A stretch of 64,000 nucleotides of DNA, taken from contig CAUYUJ010016893.1 of assembly GCA_963575745.1 (NCBI GenBank), positions 356,342-420,341 on the forward strand, read 5' to 3'. The number at the start of each line of letters is the position of its first letter. The stretch's first letter is position 1. The position numbers and the translations under genes are program-made. Source of the stretch: Prorocentrum cordatum (lineage: Eukaryota; Sar; Dinophyceae; Prorocentrales; Prorocentraceae). Positions 31,826 through 41,700 of the stretch are shown piece by piece. The notes beneath the pieces are model-generated. The model was not told where the DNA came from and ran no database searches. It worked only from the letters and a program-made list of their open reading frames with translations.

Positions 31826-32160
31826 CGAGGAGGAGGAGGAAGAGAAGGAGGAGGAGGAGGAGGAAGAGGAGGAGGAGGAGGACCTGGGGTTGGCCCAACG
31901 GCTTCGCGATCCGGCCATCGGAGAACACGCCCCTCCCCTGCCGGCCGTGTCGGCGACAGCGCCAAAGAGAATCGACCTGCGTGCCCCGGCCAGCAAGAAG
32001 GAGAGATGCACGAGGAGAAGAGGCGGGATAGAGATGAGGAGAGGAAACAAGGAAGCGGTGGAGGATGAGGAAAAAGACAATGCCGAGGATGAGGACGACG
32101 AGGATGAGGGGGAGGAGGAGGAGGAGGAGGAGAAGGAGGAGGAGGAAGAGGATAAGACAT
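31766..32160. repeat. (GGA)n-rich tract with a short unique interruption
   Basis: A GGA/GAGGAA tract (31770-31885), about 100 bp of unique sequence, then GATGAGGA and GGAGGA units to 32155. Glu-rich plus-strand frames are artefacts. Confidence 0.85.
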
Positions 32161-32269
32161 GCAACTAAAGAAGACGAGAAGAAGGAGGAGTAGCAGAAGG
32201 ACGCAGAGAGCGGGGGAAGGGCCTCCGCCAGGAGAAGAGGAACTGGCCAGGGCCAAGCCAAAGGGGTTC

Positions 32270-32500
32270 TCATGTGGGGTCCTACCGCCGTTTGTTTGTT
32301 TTACCGGCACGGTGGGGGTGCCAGCATATGGCCTGCCGCGCGCAAGTTCAACATCCCGATGAAACAACAATACAAACTGCACTCCGCGGCTAAATGTGGA
32401 CCATACGCGGGCAACCCGCGATCACTTTACGTTGACTTTTGCCAAGGACGGCGGGGTTGCTGGCATAGTGCCTGCAGTGTGCAGGCCCGCTAGACAGACA
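32270..32500 (+). repeat. Diverged copies of the 138-bp unit
   Basis: ACGGTGGGGGTGCCAGCAT, a CGCGGCTAAATGTGGACCAT block, GCGGGCAACCCGCGATCACT and AAGGACGGCGGGGTTGC match the block order of 26235-26830. Confidence 0.5.
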
Positions 32501-32579
32501 TCATGATGGCCACTCCGCCGCGATTGTGCCTTGTTTTTCGATAAAGATGGTTGGGGCGACATGCTTCCCGATGTGCGCG

Positions 32580-32775
32580 GGCGCACCTGGCACAACCTGC
32601 GCGTGCCCCGAACGTGGCACGCCTGGCGTGGCTGGAGCATGCGGCACACTTGGCGCACGTGGCGCATCTGGCGCACGAGGCGTGCCTGGCACGCTTGGGC
32701 ACCAGGAGCACCTGGTGCTCCTGTTGCGCGTGGCGCGCCTGGCACGCGTGGCGCACCTCGCCCCAGCGTCGCGCC
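32580..32775. repeat. 9-bp minisatellite (GGCGCACGT-type)
   Basis: Units such as TGGCGCACG and TGGCACGCC repeat over about 190 bp. Because the period is 9 bp, several frames look collagen-like (Gly-Ala-x); this is attributed to the repeat. Confidence 0.7.
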
Positions 32776-33385
32776 TGGGGCCTGTATTGGTTCTCAGTAG
32801 CTGCCCATCCAAAGACGATCGCTGAATATGCTGAGACTCGGGTACTACTTATGTGTTGGGAGGGCGGGTGGGAGTGTGCCACACAGCTTGCGTCTGGAAG
32901 AAATGGCTTGACCCCTCTTCCCCCCTCATTGGGTCTGGACGGAGGGCTTCGCGGGCAGTTGGAGCGTCCAGACTGGTCCAAGATGGCTTCAAGAGGGCAT
33001 CAGAGAGGCCAAGATTTTCTACAAGATAGTTCAAGATGGATGAAGATGGCTCCCATTAGTGTCCCAAGAAAGCCTCCAAGGTTCCCAAAGAGGGCCCCAA
33101 GAAGGCCTTAAAAGTCCCCCAAGGGACCCCTAGAGGCCCCCAACAGCCCCCAGCATCCGAGAGGCCTCTATTTCACTGATGCTCCGCGAGATACCCAAAT
33201 GATGCGACGCTCCCCCGATACAGGCAGCTCCCTTAGGCATCGTTCCTGGATGGGCTGGTAGGGATACGCGAAACGTCAAGACTCGCTCCCAAACCATCAT
33301 GTGTTTATGGGTCCTCGCTTTGCAAGGATAACGCCCCGCGTCCTTCGTCCCGCTGCCCTCCCCCTCCGTCCTCCCTCCTCCCATC
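32776..33385. other. Intergenic sequence, no gene
   Basis: Positions 33000-33140 contain irregular AAGATGGCT and CCCAAGA-GGCC words. Nothing coding is supported. Confidence 0.35.
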
Positions 33386-33389
33386 CCTC

Positions 33390-34290
33390 CTTCTGCACTC
33401 CACGTGCTGGTTGCGGCACACCCCTCACACGTCGAGTGGCCCAACAGGGAACCAACACCGCCTAGGGCACCAATGACACGGTTCGCATGTGGGCGTCAGC
33501 CAAACCCTGGCCTGCGCCCTTGCTGGTCACTGCCTGGCACCGTTGGGTCCCAGGCGCAGGCCAAACCCCAGGCCCGTGCCCTTGCTGGCCAGCGGCTCCC
33601 TCGTCGCAAGCTGACGCTCCAGTTCGCCCTACCGCCGGCGTTCCTCGTCCCCACGCACTCCCGCACCTCTTGTCGCCAATGTGCAGGGGGTCCCTGGCAC
33701 ATCCCTCACACGCTTCGTGGTCCCACAGAGAGCTCCACCTAAGGGCCCCGTGGCAAGGTTTGCATGTGGGCGTCACGCCCGTTGCGGCACACACCCCGCA
33801 CGCCTGGTGCCCCCCACAATGAGCTCCACCTAAGGTATAATGGCAGGGCTTGCAAATAAACGCCACGCCCGTGTCGGCCAAACCCTCACACGTCGAGTGG
33901 CCTCACAGGACGCTTCACCTAAGGCACACCAATGGCAGGGTTCGCATGTTGGCGGCACGTCCGTTTCTGCACACACCTCACACGCTTGTGGCCCCCAAGG
34001 GAGCTCCACCTAAGGCACAAGTGGCAAGGATCGCATGTGGGCGTCACGTCCATTTCGACACACGCCTCACACGTTCCGTGGCATCAAAGGGAGCTCCTCC
34101 GAAGGCCCCAGTGGCAGGGTTCGCATGGCAGCGCCGCCCCAATTCGGCACATCGATCACACGTTTCGTGGCTCCATGGACAGCTCCACCAACGGCGCCAA
34201 CGCCAGCTTGCATCGCGGCACCTCCCCTCCCTGGCACACCCCTCACACTCCATGTGGCCATATAGGGAGCTCCCCTTGCTTCGTCCCACC
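33390..34290 (-). repeat. 90-bp tandem array encoding a cysteine-rich 30-aa unit
   Basis: About ten units; several spacings measure 90 or 91 bp (for example starts at 33841, 33932, 34021 and 34111). Read on the minus strand the unit encodes about 30 residues with CxxC, eight residues, CxxCH. Examples are ACGVCAATGVTPTCKPCHGA, CEACVEMDVTPTCDPCH, and EVCAETDVPPTCEPCHWC, linked by LRWSSLxxHEA-like segments. Cys4 spacing suggests zinc binding. Small indels shift the frame between some units, so no single long protein survives. Related arrays are at 39560-40010 and 55405-55810. Family unknown. Confidence 0.6.
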
Positions 34291-34828
34291 TGCCTTGCGG
34301 TACTTACGCCTACACATGGTTGGGTCCTTCGCCGGGGTAATCTTCTGACGGCCCTGGCGCCTTGGGAGGGCCCCAAAGGCCGAAAACAGCGAAATACCTC
34401 AGAACCCCTTGCCCTCAGGAACTGGTTGATTCATGGTGAGACCTACGAGTCGGGCTCCTCGGCGGGCGCTGCCTGCACGACGGAGGACGTCTTGCTGACC
34501 AGGCCCCGCTTGTGGAGGGCCTCGACCAGCTGGCCCATCACGTTTTCCTTCCGGGGCCCGCCACTAGCAAGAGGCTGCGACCATGGCCTGCGAGATCGCT
34601 CGACTAGGACTATACGACCAGAAGCTTCTGCTTAAAACGTCGCGGCGACGGGTCCTGCGACGCGCAATGCCCTGCAAGAGCTGGTGGCGCGTCGCTCTGC
34701 TTCGTAGGACGGGGGGGCCGAAGCGTGGCCGGCCGGCAACGGCGCCAGCGAGACGCCGAGCAAAACCCCTGACCGTCGCATCCTTCTGGCACCCCTGCCG
34801 GTCCGCAAGACCTCAGGGACAAGGTTTA
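34291..34828. other. Intergenic sequence, no gene recognised
   Basis: No clear motif or repeat. It lies between the cysteine-repeat array and a cluster of inverted-repeat elements. Confidence 0.35.
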
Positions 34829-34963
34829 GGTCGGGCCTGTCCCCCTACAGGCGGATTTTGAACAAAAAACATTCAAAAATAGTCAGAAATTGTAGAAAAA
34901 TCGTCCCCTGACGATTTTTTTACTATTTTTGAATACTCCTCCTGTAGAGGGGCAGGCCCGACT
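34829..34963. mobile_element. Inverted-repeat element (MITE-2), about 135 bp
   Basis: Nearly the whole element is one palindrome. Outer arms are GGTCGGGCCTGTCCCCCTAC on the left and GTAGAGGGGCAGGCCCGACT on the right. Inner arms are TTCAAAAATAGT with ACTATTTTTGAA, and AAAATCGTC with GACGATTTT. The outer end (AGTCGGGCCTG when read inward from the right) resembles the MITE-1 end CAGTCGGGGCCTTG. The AT-rich core contrasts strongly with its surroundings. Non-coding. Confidence 0.65.
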
Positions 34964-35129
34964 GAAGACAAGGTGGACCCTCCCCCCTTCTCGGTGCTGT
35001 GATCTCAGTCGTCGTCCAAGGCCCCGTCACCCCCCGCGCCGTGGGCACATCCCTCCGCCGCGCCCTGCCCGTCGCTGCTTCTCACTGCTGGGGCGCGCCC
35101 GCCAATTCCCGCACTTCTTCCATGTCTGA

Positions 35130-35249
35130 CTACCTACCAGACCACCCCAACCCAACCCGAAGACCCGAATGTCGGGTTGGGGGGGCAAAAGGTTCCACAC
35201 GTGTTCTGTCGTGTTTCTTCGGGTTGGGTTGGGGTGGTTTGGTGGGTGG
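35130..35249. mobile_element. MITE-3 copy 1: about 120 bp with about 33-bp inverted ends
   Basis: The left end CTACCTACCAGACCACCCCA with ACCCAACCCGAAG is the reverse complement of the right end CTTCGGGTTGGGTTGGGGTG, GTTTGGTGGGTGG with few mismatches. The interior contains CGGGTTGGGGGGG and CCACACGTGTTCT. A second, longer copy lies at 37924-38085. No target duplication could be fixed because the ends are repetitive. Confidence 0.7.
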
Positions 35250-35269
35250 TGAATGTTTGTCCCACTCCG

Positions 35270-35324
35270 GGCCAGGATCAGTCAATATCCAATCGGGGAA
35301 GTCGGATCGGAGCGGAAGGTCCGA
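35270..35324. repeat. Dispersed repeat family G, left part
   Basis: CCAGGATCAGTCAATATCCA, then ATCGGGGAAGTCGGATCGG, match the start of 11638-11680. The family resumes after the palindrome at 35461-35600 with GCATCGGCACGGAGTCGAAG. Confidence 0.45.
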
Positions 35325-35460
35325 CCAGCCATAACTGGGGGAGCTGTGGTCCTTACCCCCTCTGGGGGAACCCATCGCATCGGCGATCTCTCGAGAGGGG
35401 TGTCGAAATCGATGGGTCCCCCAGGGGGGTAAGGACCACAGCTCCCCCAATTGTGGCTGG
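35325..35460. mobile_element. Foldback element with about 50-bp arms, inserted in a family G repeat
   Basis: The left arm CCAGCCATAACTGGGGGAGC, TGTGGTCCTTACCCCC, TCTGGGGGAACCCATCG pairs with the right arm, which ends in GGGGGAGCTGTGG-type sequence inverted (CCACAGCTCCCCCAATTGTG, GCTGG). The loop centre includes GATCTCTCGAGAG. Family G sequence on both sides reads on as though interrupted. Part of the arm and centre recurs at about 11175-11215. Confidence 0.65.
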
Positions 35461-35980
35461 CCTGAAGGTGCGTCGGAACGGGCCGCATCGGCACGGAGTC
35501 GAAGTCGAGCCGGATCTTCCGCACCGAGGTACCCCACGGCGCCCTGCAGAAACACCGGGCCGCATCGGAGCCCGTCGGACAGCCGGCACCGGACTGGCTG
35601 GACAGGCCTGCCGCCCCCGCCCACGGGGCCACCTCTTCCCCGCCCTCGCCCTTCCATCTCCTGCCTCCTCCATGACGACTCCTCGCTCGGAGCGCCCGGC
35701 CAGCCGGGCCCCGCGGCCCGGACTCCCGTGGCCGAGATGGGGCTCGGAACGGCGACTGCGAAGCTCGTCGCGCGGTTCGCCGGCCCTCCCGCTCCGCGCG
35801 CGAAGCGGGTGCCGGCCCTCCTCCACCTCTGCCGCCTCCTCCTCCCTCCTCCTCCTCCCTCCGCCTCCTCCTCCTCCTCTCTTCTCCTCCTCTCTCCTCC
35901 TCCTCCTCCTCCTCCTCCTCCTCCTCCTCCCCCTCCTCCTCCCCCTCCTCCTCCTCCTCCTCCTCCCTTCCGCCCCCAGC
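35461..35980. repeat. Family G right part, GC-rich segment and (CTC)n tract
   Basis: Family G continues to about 35600, then a GC-rich segment, then CTC/TCCTCC repeats from about 35830 to 35970. Long frames on both strands are compositional. Confidence 0.65.
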
Positions 35981-36059
35981 TCCTCCCCTGCACCCCCTCC
36001 TCTCCTGCCCCCTTCCCTCCTGCCATGACCTGGCGTCGTGGACCGAATCACGACGAAGG

Positions 36060-36385
36060 GTTTGGGGTGGTATGCCTCGGCCTCCGGGGCCCTTGCGGGG
36101 ACCTGAGAGGCTGTCAACAGAAACGCTCGAAGGGCTGCAGGTCGTGTTCTGCAGGTCGGGAGGGCAGACGCGGCACGCCGCGCGGGCGTGGCACGGCGCG
36201 CGGGACGCGGGCGGCTTGCGTTCTCGCACTCCTTGGAGGCCGAGCGCGGCACCTCACGTGGACACGGCGCGGCACGGGGCCCTCACGGGGACCTGAGAGG
36301 GCTGGAAGGGGTCCAGCCCTCTGGGGGCGCCACGGTGCGAAGAGAGTCACGGCGTCGGACGTCTGGGTCGCCCAGGATGCCCTGC
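36060..36385 (+). repeat. Dispersed repeat family F copy, partly duplicated
   Basis: GGGGCCCTTGCGGGGACCTG with AGAGGCTG (36085-36115) recurs as GGGGCCCTCACGGGGACCTG with AGAGGGCTG (36276-36305). A GGGGTCCAGCCCTCTGGGGG block and the family end CGTCGGACGTCTGGG (about 36352) follow. Non-coding. Confidence 0.5.
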
Positions 36386-37383
36386 AAGAGGCCCACGGAG
36401 GTGCGTTGGCCTTCCATGCCCACCTGCTTTGACAGAACTAGCGGTGGTGACAGCCGAATCACTGACGTGGGACACGAGGGAGGGGTCTGGGCGAGTGCTT
36501 TGTTCTGTGTTGCAGCATGACAGCAATTTGACATTACAAGTTGGCGGAGCTCCCCTCTGAATGTCGCCCCTCCACTGTTAGATCAAACTGAAACGCGTTT
36601 TGGGAGGGAACGGCGCAGCAACTAGCTCTTCGCTGCCCGGCATATGGAAGAGGAGCCATCAAGCGCGTCGCGCTCAACCACAGGAACGCACATGAGCAGA
36701 GGCAAGCTACGCAGCCGTCATTGTGGCTTCAGGGCTGTAGGCGTTGCCAGAGGTGTCCCTACTCACTTTGTGCAATGTGCCCAAAAGCCGTAGCATCATC
36801 CAGCCTCGGCCACGCGGGGTCCTCGCGGAGTCCTCTGGCTGATCCTTATGCTGTCGCATGGGATGCAACTGTACAGCGTGACATCTCAAACGAACATCAT
36901 ATAGTTCCGCGAGTACGAGAATTAACGTTCGTTTTTTCATGACGTGGTATTCGGAGTGACGCCATGCTTGAAAATGATATTACATAGATACACGATGTAG
37001 TTCCAGGCTGGTGATGCCATGGTGTGGCCGTCCAGATTCCCCAATGGTATGGCAATAACGCGGCGAACTGCCATGATGTGCTTCGCCATGGTAGCGCGAT
37101 GCTCTTCTACCATATGGCAACGCAATGCTATGATGCGCGCTGTTGTTACATGCATCGGTAATACGATGTTTACGGGTATGGTAAGCTACGCGAATTGACG
37201 AAACTATATGGGCAATTGCGTGACGCGGTATGTCATGTCAGACCACGGTTTAGCTTACGATGTGCAACGGTGTGGCTTGCGGTACTTAATTGCGCGATGC
37301 TGCGCTGCACGAGCGCTACTCAATGGCAAGCTCTGCTGTGCAATGCTGTGCCATGCGGTGATAAACTGAGGTGGACACCGAGA
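36386..37383. other. Intergenic sequence, lower GC, no gene recognised
   Basis: Mixed composition. Positions 36950-37340 contain many CATGGT, GCGATGC and CAATG words with no fixed period. The short frames carry no recognisable motif. Confidence 0.35.
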
Positions 37384-37455
37384 GGGATAGAGAGAAAGAG
37401 AGAGATATTCAGACAACGAGAGAGAGAGGGAAACAACGAGAGAGAGAGAGAGAAC
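37384..37455. repeat. (GA)n microsatellite
   Basis: AGAGAGAG runs with interruptions. Confidence 0.9.
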
Positions 37456-37923
37456 ACCCTAGTCTGGGCCGGACGGGCTCAGTATCATGACTAGGCTGAA
37501 CATCGACCTGTGACGAGGCCCCCGGTGACTCCAGGAACGCCCTGGCAAAATTCTGCGAAGTCTCACCCCCTTTGCACACACGCTCTCGCGCAAACAAATC
37601 AAACAACTAACCGTGCTCCTCGACCCTCCCGTGGAAGCCCAGGGCCCTTAGGCAGCAAGCGCCTTCCTGCGCCAGGGCGAAGTACTCCTGCGTGTGCTCC
37701 AGGTCAGCGTGGTCCGACCACAAGTCGAGCTCGTGCAAGGAGCTACCCTGAGGCCCCCAGTAAGCCCTGACTTGACCGAAGCACGCGGGGGCGCAGAACA
37801 AAAATCCGACTACTGCGAGATCACGTCGTGAGAACGTCGGGGCTGGCTTTCAACACGGCGTGGCGCGAGGCTTTCCTGTAGCGCAGGTCGCCCGATATCA
37901 GCCGACACTGGGCCACCGACTGG
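37456..37923. other. Intergenic sequence, no gene
   Basis: No motif or repeat supported. Confidence 0.35.
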
Positions 37924-38085
37924 CTACCTACCAGACCACCCCAACCCAACCCCGAAGACCCGAATTTCGGGTTGGGGGGGTATGTGTTCCACACGTGTTT
38001 TTTCGATGTTCCCCGACCCCCCCCCCACTGGAAATGGAGGGCAAATTGAGGCCTTCGGGTTGGGTTGGGGTGGTTTGGCGGGTGG
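37924..38085. mobile_element. MITE-3 copy 2: about 162 bp
   Basis: The same ends as 35130-35249: left CTACCTACCAGACCACCCCA, right CTTCGGGTTGGGTTGGGGTG then GTTTGGCGGGTGG. The interior shares CGGGTTGGGGGGG and CCACACGTGTT but has about 42 extra bases including a C10 run. Copy 1 may therefore be a deletion derivative, or this copy an expansion. Confidence 0.7.
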
Positions 38086-38210
38086 CCGCCGACAGCGTTC
38101 CACCCTGCCTTGAGCGCCCCAGCTGGGGGCGCCACCGCGTCGGCACGGCACGAGCATGCTGTGCTTGACCAGAGCACACCAAAGCACATAGGGCCAGGAG
38201 AGAAAAGATA

Positions 38211-38387
38211 CAGTCGGGGCCTTGACCTAAGGAGCGATAGATCAGGAACGAGGCCCCTTTTTTCCCACAATTCAAACTCCGATCTCCCATCGAAAACCAG
38301 AGGGAAACCCAAGGCAAACTGTGAAGCGATCGAGGAACACGGAGCCCCTCCCCACCGAACAGGGTTCCTTCTTCAGGGCCCCGACTG
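38211..38387. mobile_element. MITE-1 copy 2: 177 bp, TA flanks
   Basis: The ends CAGTCGGGGCCTTGACCTAA and CAGGGCCCCGACTG are inverted repeats, and TA lies just outside on both sides (38209-38210, 38388-38389). The interior matches 22600-22776 along its length, for example CCATCGAAAACCAGAGGGAA against CCATGCAAAAACCTAAAGGA, and the total length is identical. It lies 126 bp from a MITE-3 copy. Confidence 0.8.
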
Positions 38388-38590
38388 TACCCTGACATCC
38401 ATGCATTGCGAAACAATCACGACGTGTTGCTGTTTGCCGTTTTCGGTCTCTGGGGACCGTGACCGGGCCCCTGGACCTTCCAAAACGGCCTGAGATGAAA
38501 GACTGGCCCCCGGGAATGGCTCTTCACCTCTAGGGAGACACGTTGTGAAAAAAGACACGCTGTCGGATGTCTGGATAAGCATGGGGGAGA
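38388..38590 (+). repeat. Dispersed repeat family F copy
   Basis: TCTCTGGGGACCGTGACCGG, CCTTCCAAAACGGCCTGAGA, AAAGACTGGCCCCCGGGAAT, an AAAAAAGACACGC stretch and the end CTGTCGGATGTCTGGATAAG. This is among the best preserved copies. Non-coding. Confidence 0.55.
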
Positions 38591-39555
38591 GCAATCGAGG
38601 ATGCTTCGAGAAAGACAGGAGGGAGATGAGGACGACAAGAGTAAGCCCAGGATGCATCAATCACGCTGAAAATACGCCTCTGGTCCCATGCCTCATCCTG
38701 CTGTCCCTGCACACATTCCTTACATGAACGACGAGCGCCCCATGGACCCGTCATTCAGGTGAGATGTTTGTTTTGAAGAGGAGCCGCGATGCACCCATCT
38801 AGCAACAAGAACAACGAATCCATATCACGGTCATACAGTTGACGGAAGGTCCAGCGAGAGCCCTGTTTCGAAAGTGGGCTGTCCTCCATCCGTGCAAAGC
38901 GGTGACAAGCGCTTTTTAATTCTGGGCTTCGACGGCTGGTCGAACGGTAGGGGAGGAGGTGTGTCTGGATCCAGGCCGGTGCTTGGTCGGTCTGCTTCTA
39001 CCAATCGCGCAAGCAAACTGGGGGCGGGGGTCCCTGAGCAGTCGCCAACAGCAGCCTCCAAAAACATCCAAAATCTGGTCTAGGGGAGGGGGGTGGGGGG
39101 GACAGGGCCCGCGCTGGTCGGCGAAACAACAGATGACGAAGCAGCTGCTTGCATAATCCCAGCGAGGACGCCTCGAGCGAGAAAGGCGCAAGCGAGAGCC
39201 CTGCTTTGGACACGAAGCGCCCTATATCATTGCAGCTGTTGCACCACATCTGCCTCCGAGCCCCGAGACACGAAAAGGAGTTTGTACCGTCCCACGACAA
39301 CAGCAAGGAAACGCAAAACAAGCAAGAACAGACCGACGGACGAGGTGGAGTGTCTCGGATCCCTGAACTTAAGGAGGTACTTAGCCCTGCTGGGGTCAGC
39401 AGCTCCTGAATCATTTGTGCTGAGCATCAATGGGTGTCGTAAGCCCTTCATTCGGAAGCATCCAACCATACGCAATTGTGAATACCGCGTTGTGAGTGCT
39501 GGTTCCTGTGGAAGTCCTCATGGGGCCAACATGCGCGCGAGGGGGATCCCGTAAT
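38591..39555. other. Intergenic sequence, no gene recognised
   Basis: Mixed composition. Open frames on both strands at 39100-39480 have no motif that I can name. Confidence 0.35.
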
Positions 39556-39559
39556 TGAT

Positions 39560-40010
39560 GGGGGAGACGCATGCGGCCGCGGCCACTGGGGCCTTCGGTA
39601 TAGCCCCCATATTGGGGCCACGAAGCGCTGAACTGGGCGGAGGGAGGACGCATGCGGCCGCGGTCCGTGGAGCTCCCTGTAGGGCCACGAGCCGCTGTAG
39701 CGGGTTGCAGTGACGCATGGGAGCGCGGCCAGTAATGCCTTCGGTGGGGTTCCCTAAAAGGGCCACGACACGCTCCATTGGGTGGCGCTGACGCATGCGA
39801 ACGCGTCCGCTGGGGCCTTCGGTGGATATCCCTGTGGTGCCACAAAACGCTGTACTGGGTGACGCGGACGCATGCGAACGCGTCCGCTGGGGCCTTCGGT
39901 GGAACTCCCTATGGGGCCACGAAGCGCTGTACGGAGTGGCGCAAACGCATGCGGCCGCGGCCACTGGGGCCTTCGATGGAGCTCCCCATGTGGTCACGAG
40001 GCGTGTGAGG
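39560..40010 (+). repeat. 77-bp tandem array, related to the 90-bp cysteine repeat
   Basis: Units start at about 39625, 39702, 39780, 39857 and 39934, spacing 77-78 bp. Unit words are GACGCATGCGAACGCGTCCG, CTGGGGCCTTCGGTGGA, CTCCCTATGGGGCCACGAAG. Reverse-complemented, these match the GGGAGCTCC...GAAGGCCCCAGTGG...TTCGCATG part of the 33390-34290 unit but lack about 13 bases. The period is not a multiple of 3 and the cysteines are gone (HEALYGVAQTHAAAATGAF), so coding is lost. Confidence 0.65.
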
Positions 40011-40424
40011 GGTGCGCCGTGCTGGCGGACGTGCGGGGGGCAGAGGCATGTACTGGGAGGAGGGAGGGGGGCAGCGGGCGGGAAGGAAAAACGGAAAGAG
40101 ACACGGGGCGGCGTCTCTTCAAAGCGAGGACCCGACACCACGAGATGTTTGGGGAGCGGTGGGGAATCGAAACACGAAAGCCTCGAGCCCCATGGGAAGA
40201 GGTAGTCTAAACGAACGTACGGAAAACACAAAATGGGTTTGAGCCCCAGTCGAAGGGCAACCGGGGATCCGAACCCCATTCGAAACATATATATATATAT
40301 ATATATATATATACAGGATCGTACGTGCACGCCCCAGTAAACACATCAAGGGTTCGAGCCCCAGGTGCGGGGCGGCGAAACCAATGGGGGCGAAGCTTAC
40401 GGGGTGGAACTAAATTATGTTCGC
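40011..40424. repeat. Non-coding stretch with a (TA)n run
   Basis: TA repeats lie at 40286-40313. The phrase GAGCCCCA-T-G and GAACCCCATTCG recurs around it. No gene. Confidence 0.6.
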
Positions 40425-41700
40425 ACTGAGTTGTCCACCCCACTGCTCGCGCAATCACCCCACCCACCCGCCCGCAACTTGGTTTGCGTAAGCCCATGCG
40501 GCGGCGATTGCGATGAGTGCCTGGGGTTGGCTGGTGCATCGGTGCGAACGCGCTAACCCGCGCACGCACGCACGCGAAACAGCCAGCTAGTTTGGCACGA
40601 CTGACGCGGCCGCGGTGGCGCCGACCGCCGGGTACTTCCCAGCGGGCACTTCGGTGCGAATCGGCGACTTGGGCGGTTGCGGTATCATGGCATCGTCGGC
40701 AACTGCGGCAACGGCAACCGCAAGGATGATCGTAGCGATGCTGGTGACGATGGTGACAACGGCGACGGCAAGGCCAGTGACGCCAGTGACGGCGCCGATG
40801 CTGATCAAGCCGGCGACGATGACGCCGTCCCCTCGTCGGTGATGAAGGTGTTGGAAGGAGTTCGACATGCGCGCGCCGCCGACGCGCGAAAGTGGCCAGC
40901 ATGGTGTTATTTGAGCCGGTTCGTGCCCCCCCCACACGTGCGCAAGTGCGTTCGAATGATTGCCATATGCGGCCAGAAAAGCCCGCATGGCAGAATTGAG
41001 TGAACATTCTGAGAAACACGTTGGTCTTCTTGAGAATGCACAAAAAGGCTCGGTCGCAAGCTTTTGCGACAACTAGCGTTGCAAAGTCTTTTTTGTTGTA
41101 TATGCTGCTCCGACACTCAATTTTGAAATCCGTGCGACACCCAAGGTTGTTCATGGATTTTGGAGCACGACGCGCGCGGGTGCCCTTCGCCTCGCGTGTT
41201 GCAATGGATTCTTGCGACAGCACGCGCGCAAAGGCGTTCGAACGATTTCGACCTGCGCGCGCGGGAGGCCCGTTTGGTAGCATGTGATAAAGATTTTGAA
41301 CAACCTGTGGCTTTCTGGAAGATTCGCTAGAACGCGGGCGCAAGCTTTTTCTTATCCAAAACTAATGCTGCGATGCCTTATTTTTCTGGTCGCCCCCCCC
41401 CCCGAGCTTTTTGAAAGATCTTGGCATGCGCGCGCAACGACGCGCGCGCGCGCACTTCGTGCAACTTTTTGCAAAAGGTTTTTTTTTGGAAACGGATGAT
41501 TCTTGATAGATGCGCATAATATGTTTGGCACAGGATGAGGGGGGGGGCCGATGCCGGCCTGCCTGGTTGGGTATAAATTCACATTAAAATGGACGGTGGG
41601 GCAGAATCGCATGTGAATGGCACTACGAAGCCATCAATTCTGGAGAGGAATGTGAATTCGACTTTCCTTTGACAAAAGACAATCCACCCTGCCCATATTG
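40425..41700 (+). repeat. Macrosatellite unit 1 (about 1.28 kb)
   Basis: Begins GTCCACCCCACTGCTCGCGC, then AACTTGGTTTGC, CATGCGGCGGCGATTGCGAT, CAGCCAGCTAGTTTGGCACG, a GGTATCATGGCATCG block, ACGGCAAGGCCAGTGACG, GTGATGAAGG, and near the end AAATGGACGGTGGGGCAGAA. The same order repeats in the next unit and in four units at 55.9-60.8 kb. No conserved frame is seen. Confidence 0.7.

Noticed and set aside
32580-32775. Collagen-like Gly-x-y protein
   Set aside because: The 9-bp minisatellite alone forces this pattern, and the minus-strand frames look equally regular.
33390-34290. CRISPR-like array (regular about 90-bp repeats)
   Set aside because: Whole units are similar with no repeat/spacer division, no cas genes are near, and the genome is eukaryotic. 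It is an ordinary tandem array.
35130-36252. Frames of about 280-315 codons across a CTC tract
   Set aside because: They cross two inverted-repeat elements and a microsatellite and contain no domain.
39093-39554. Plus-strand frame with LGSL...SINGCRKP as a possible RT thumb
   Set aside because: Only a few residues resemble a LINE thumb, the opposite strand is equally open, and no catalytic box lies nearby.
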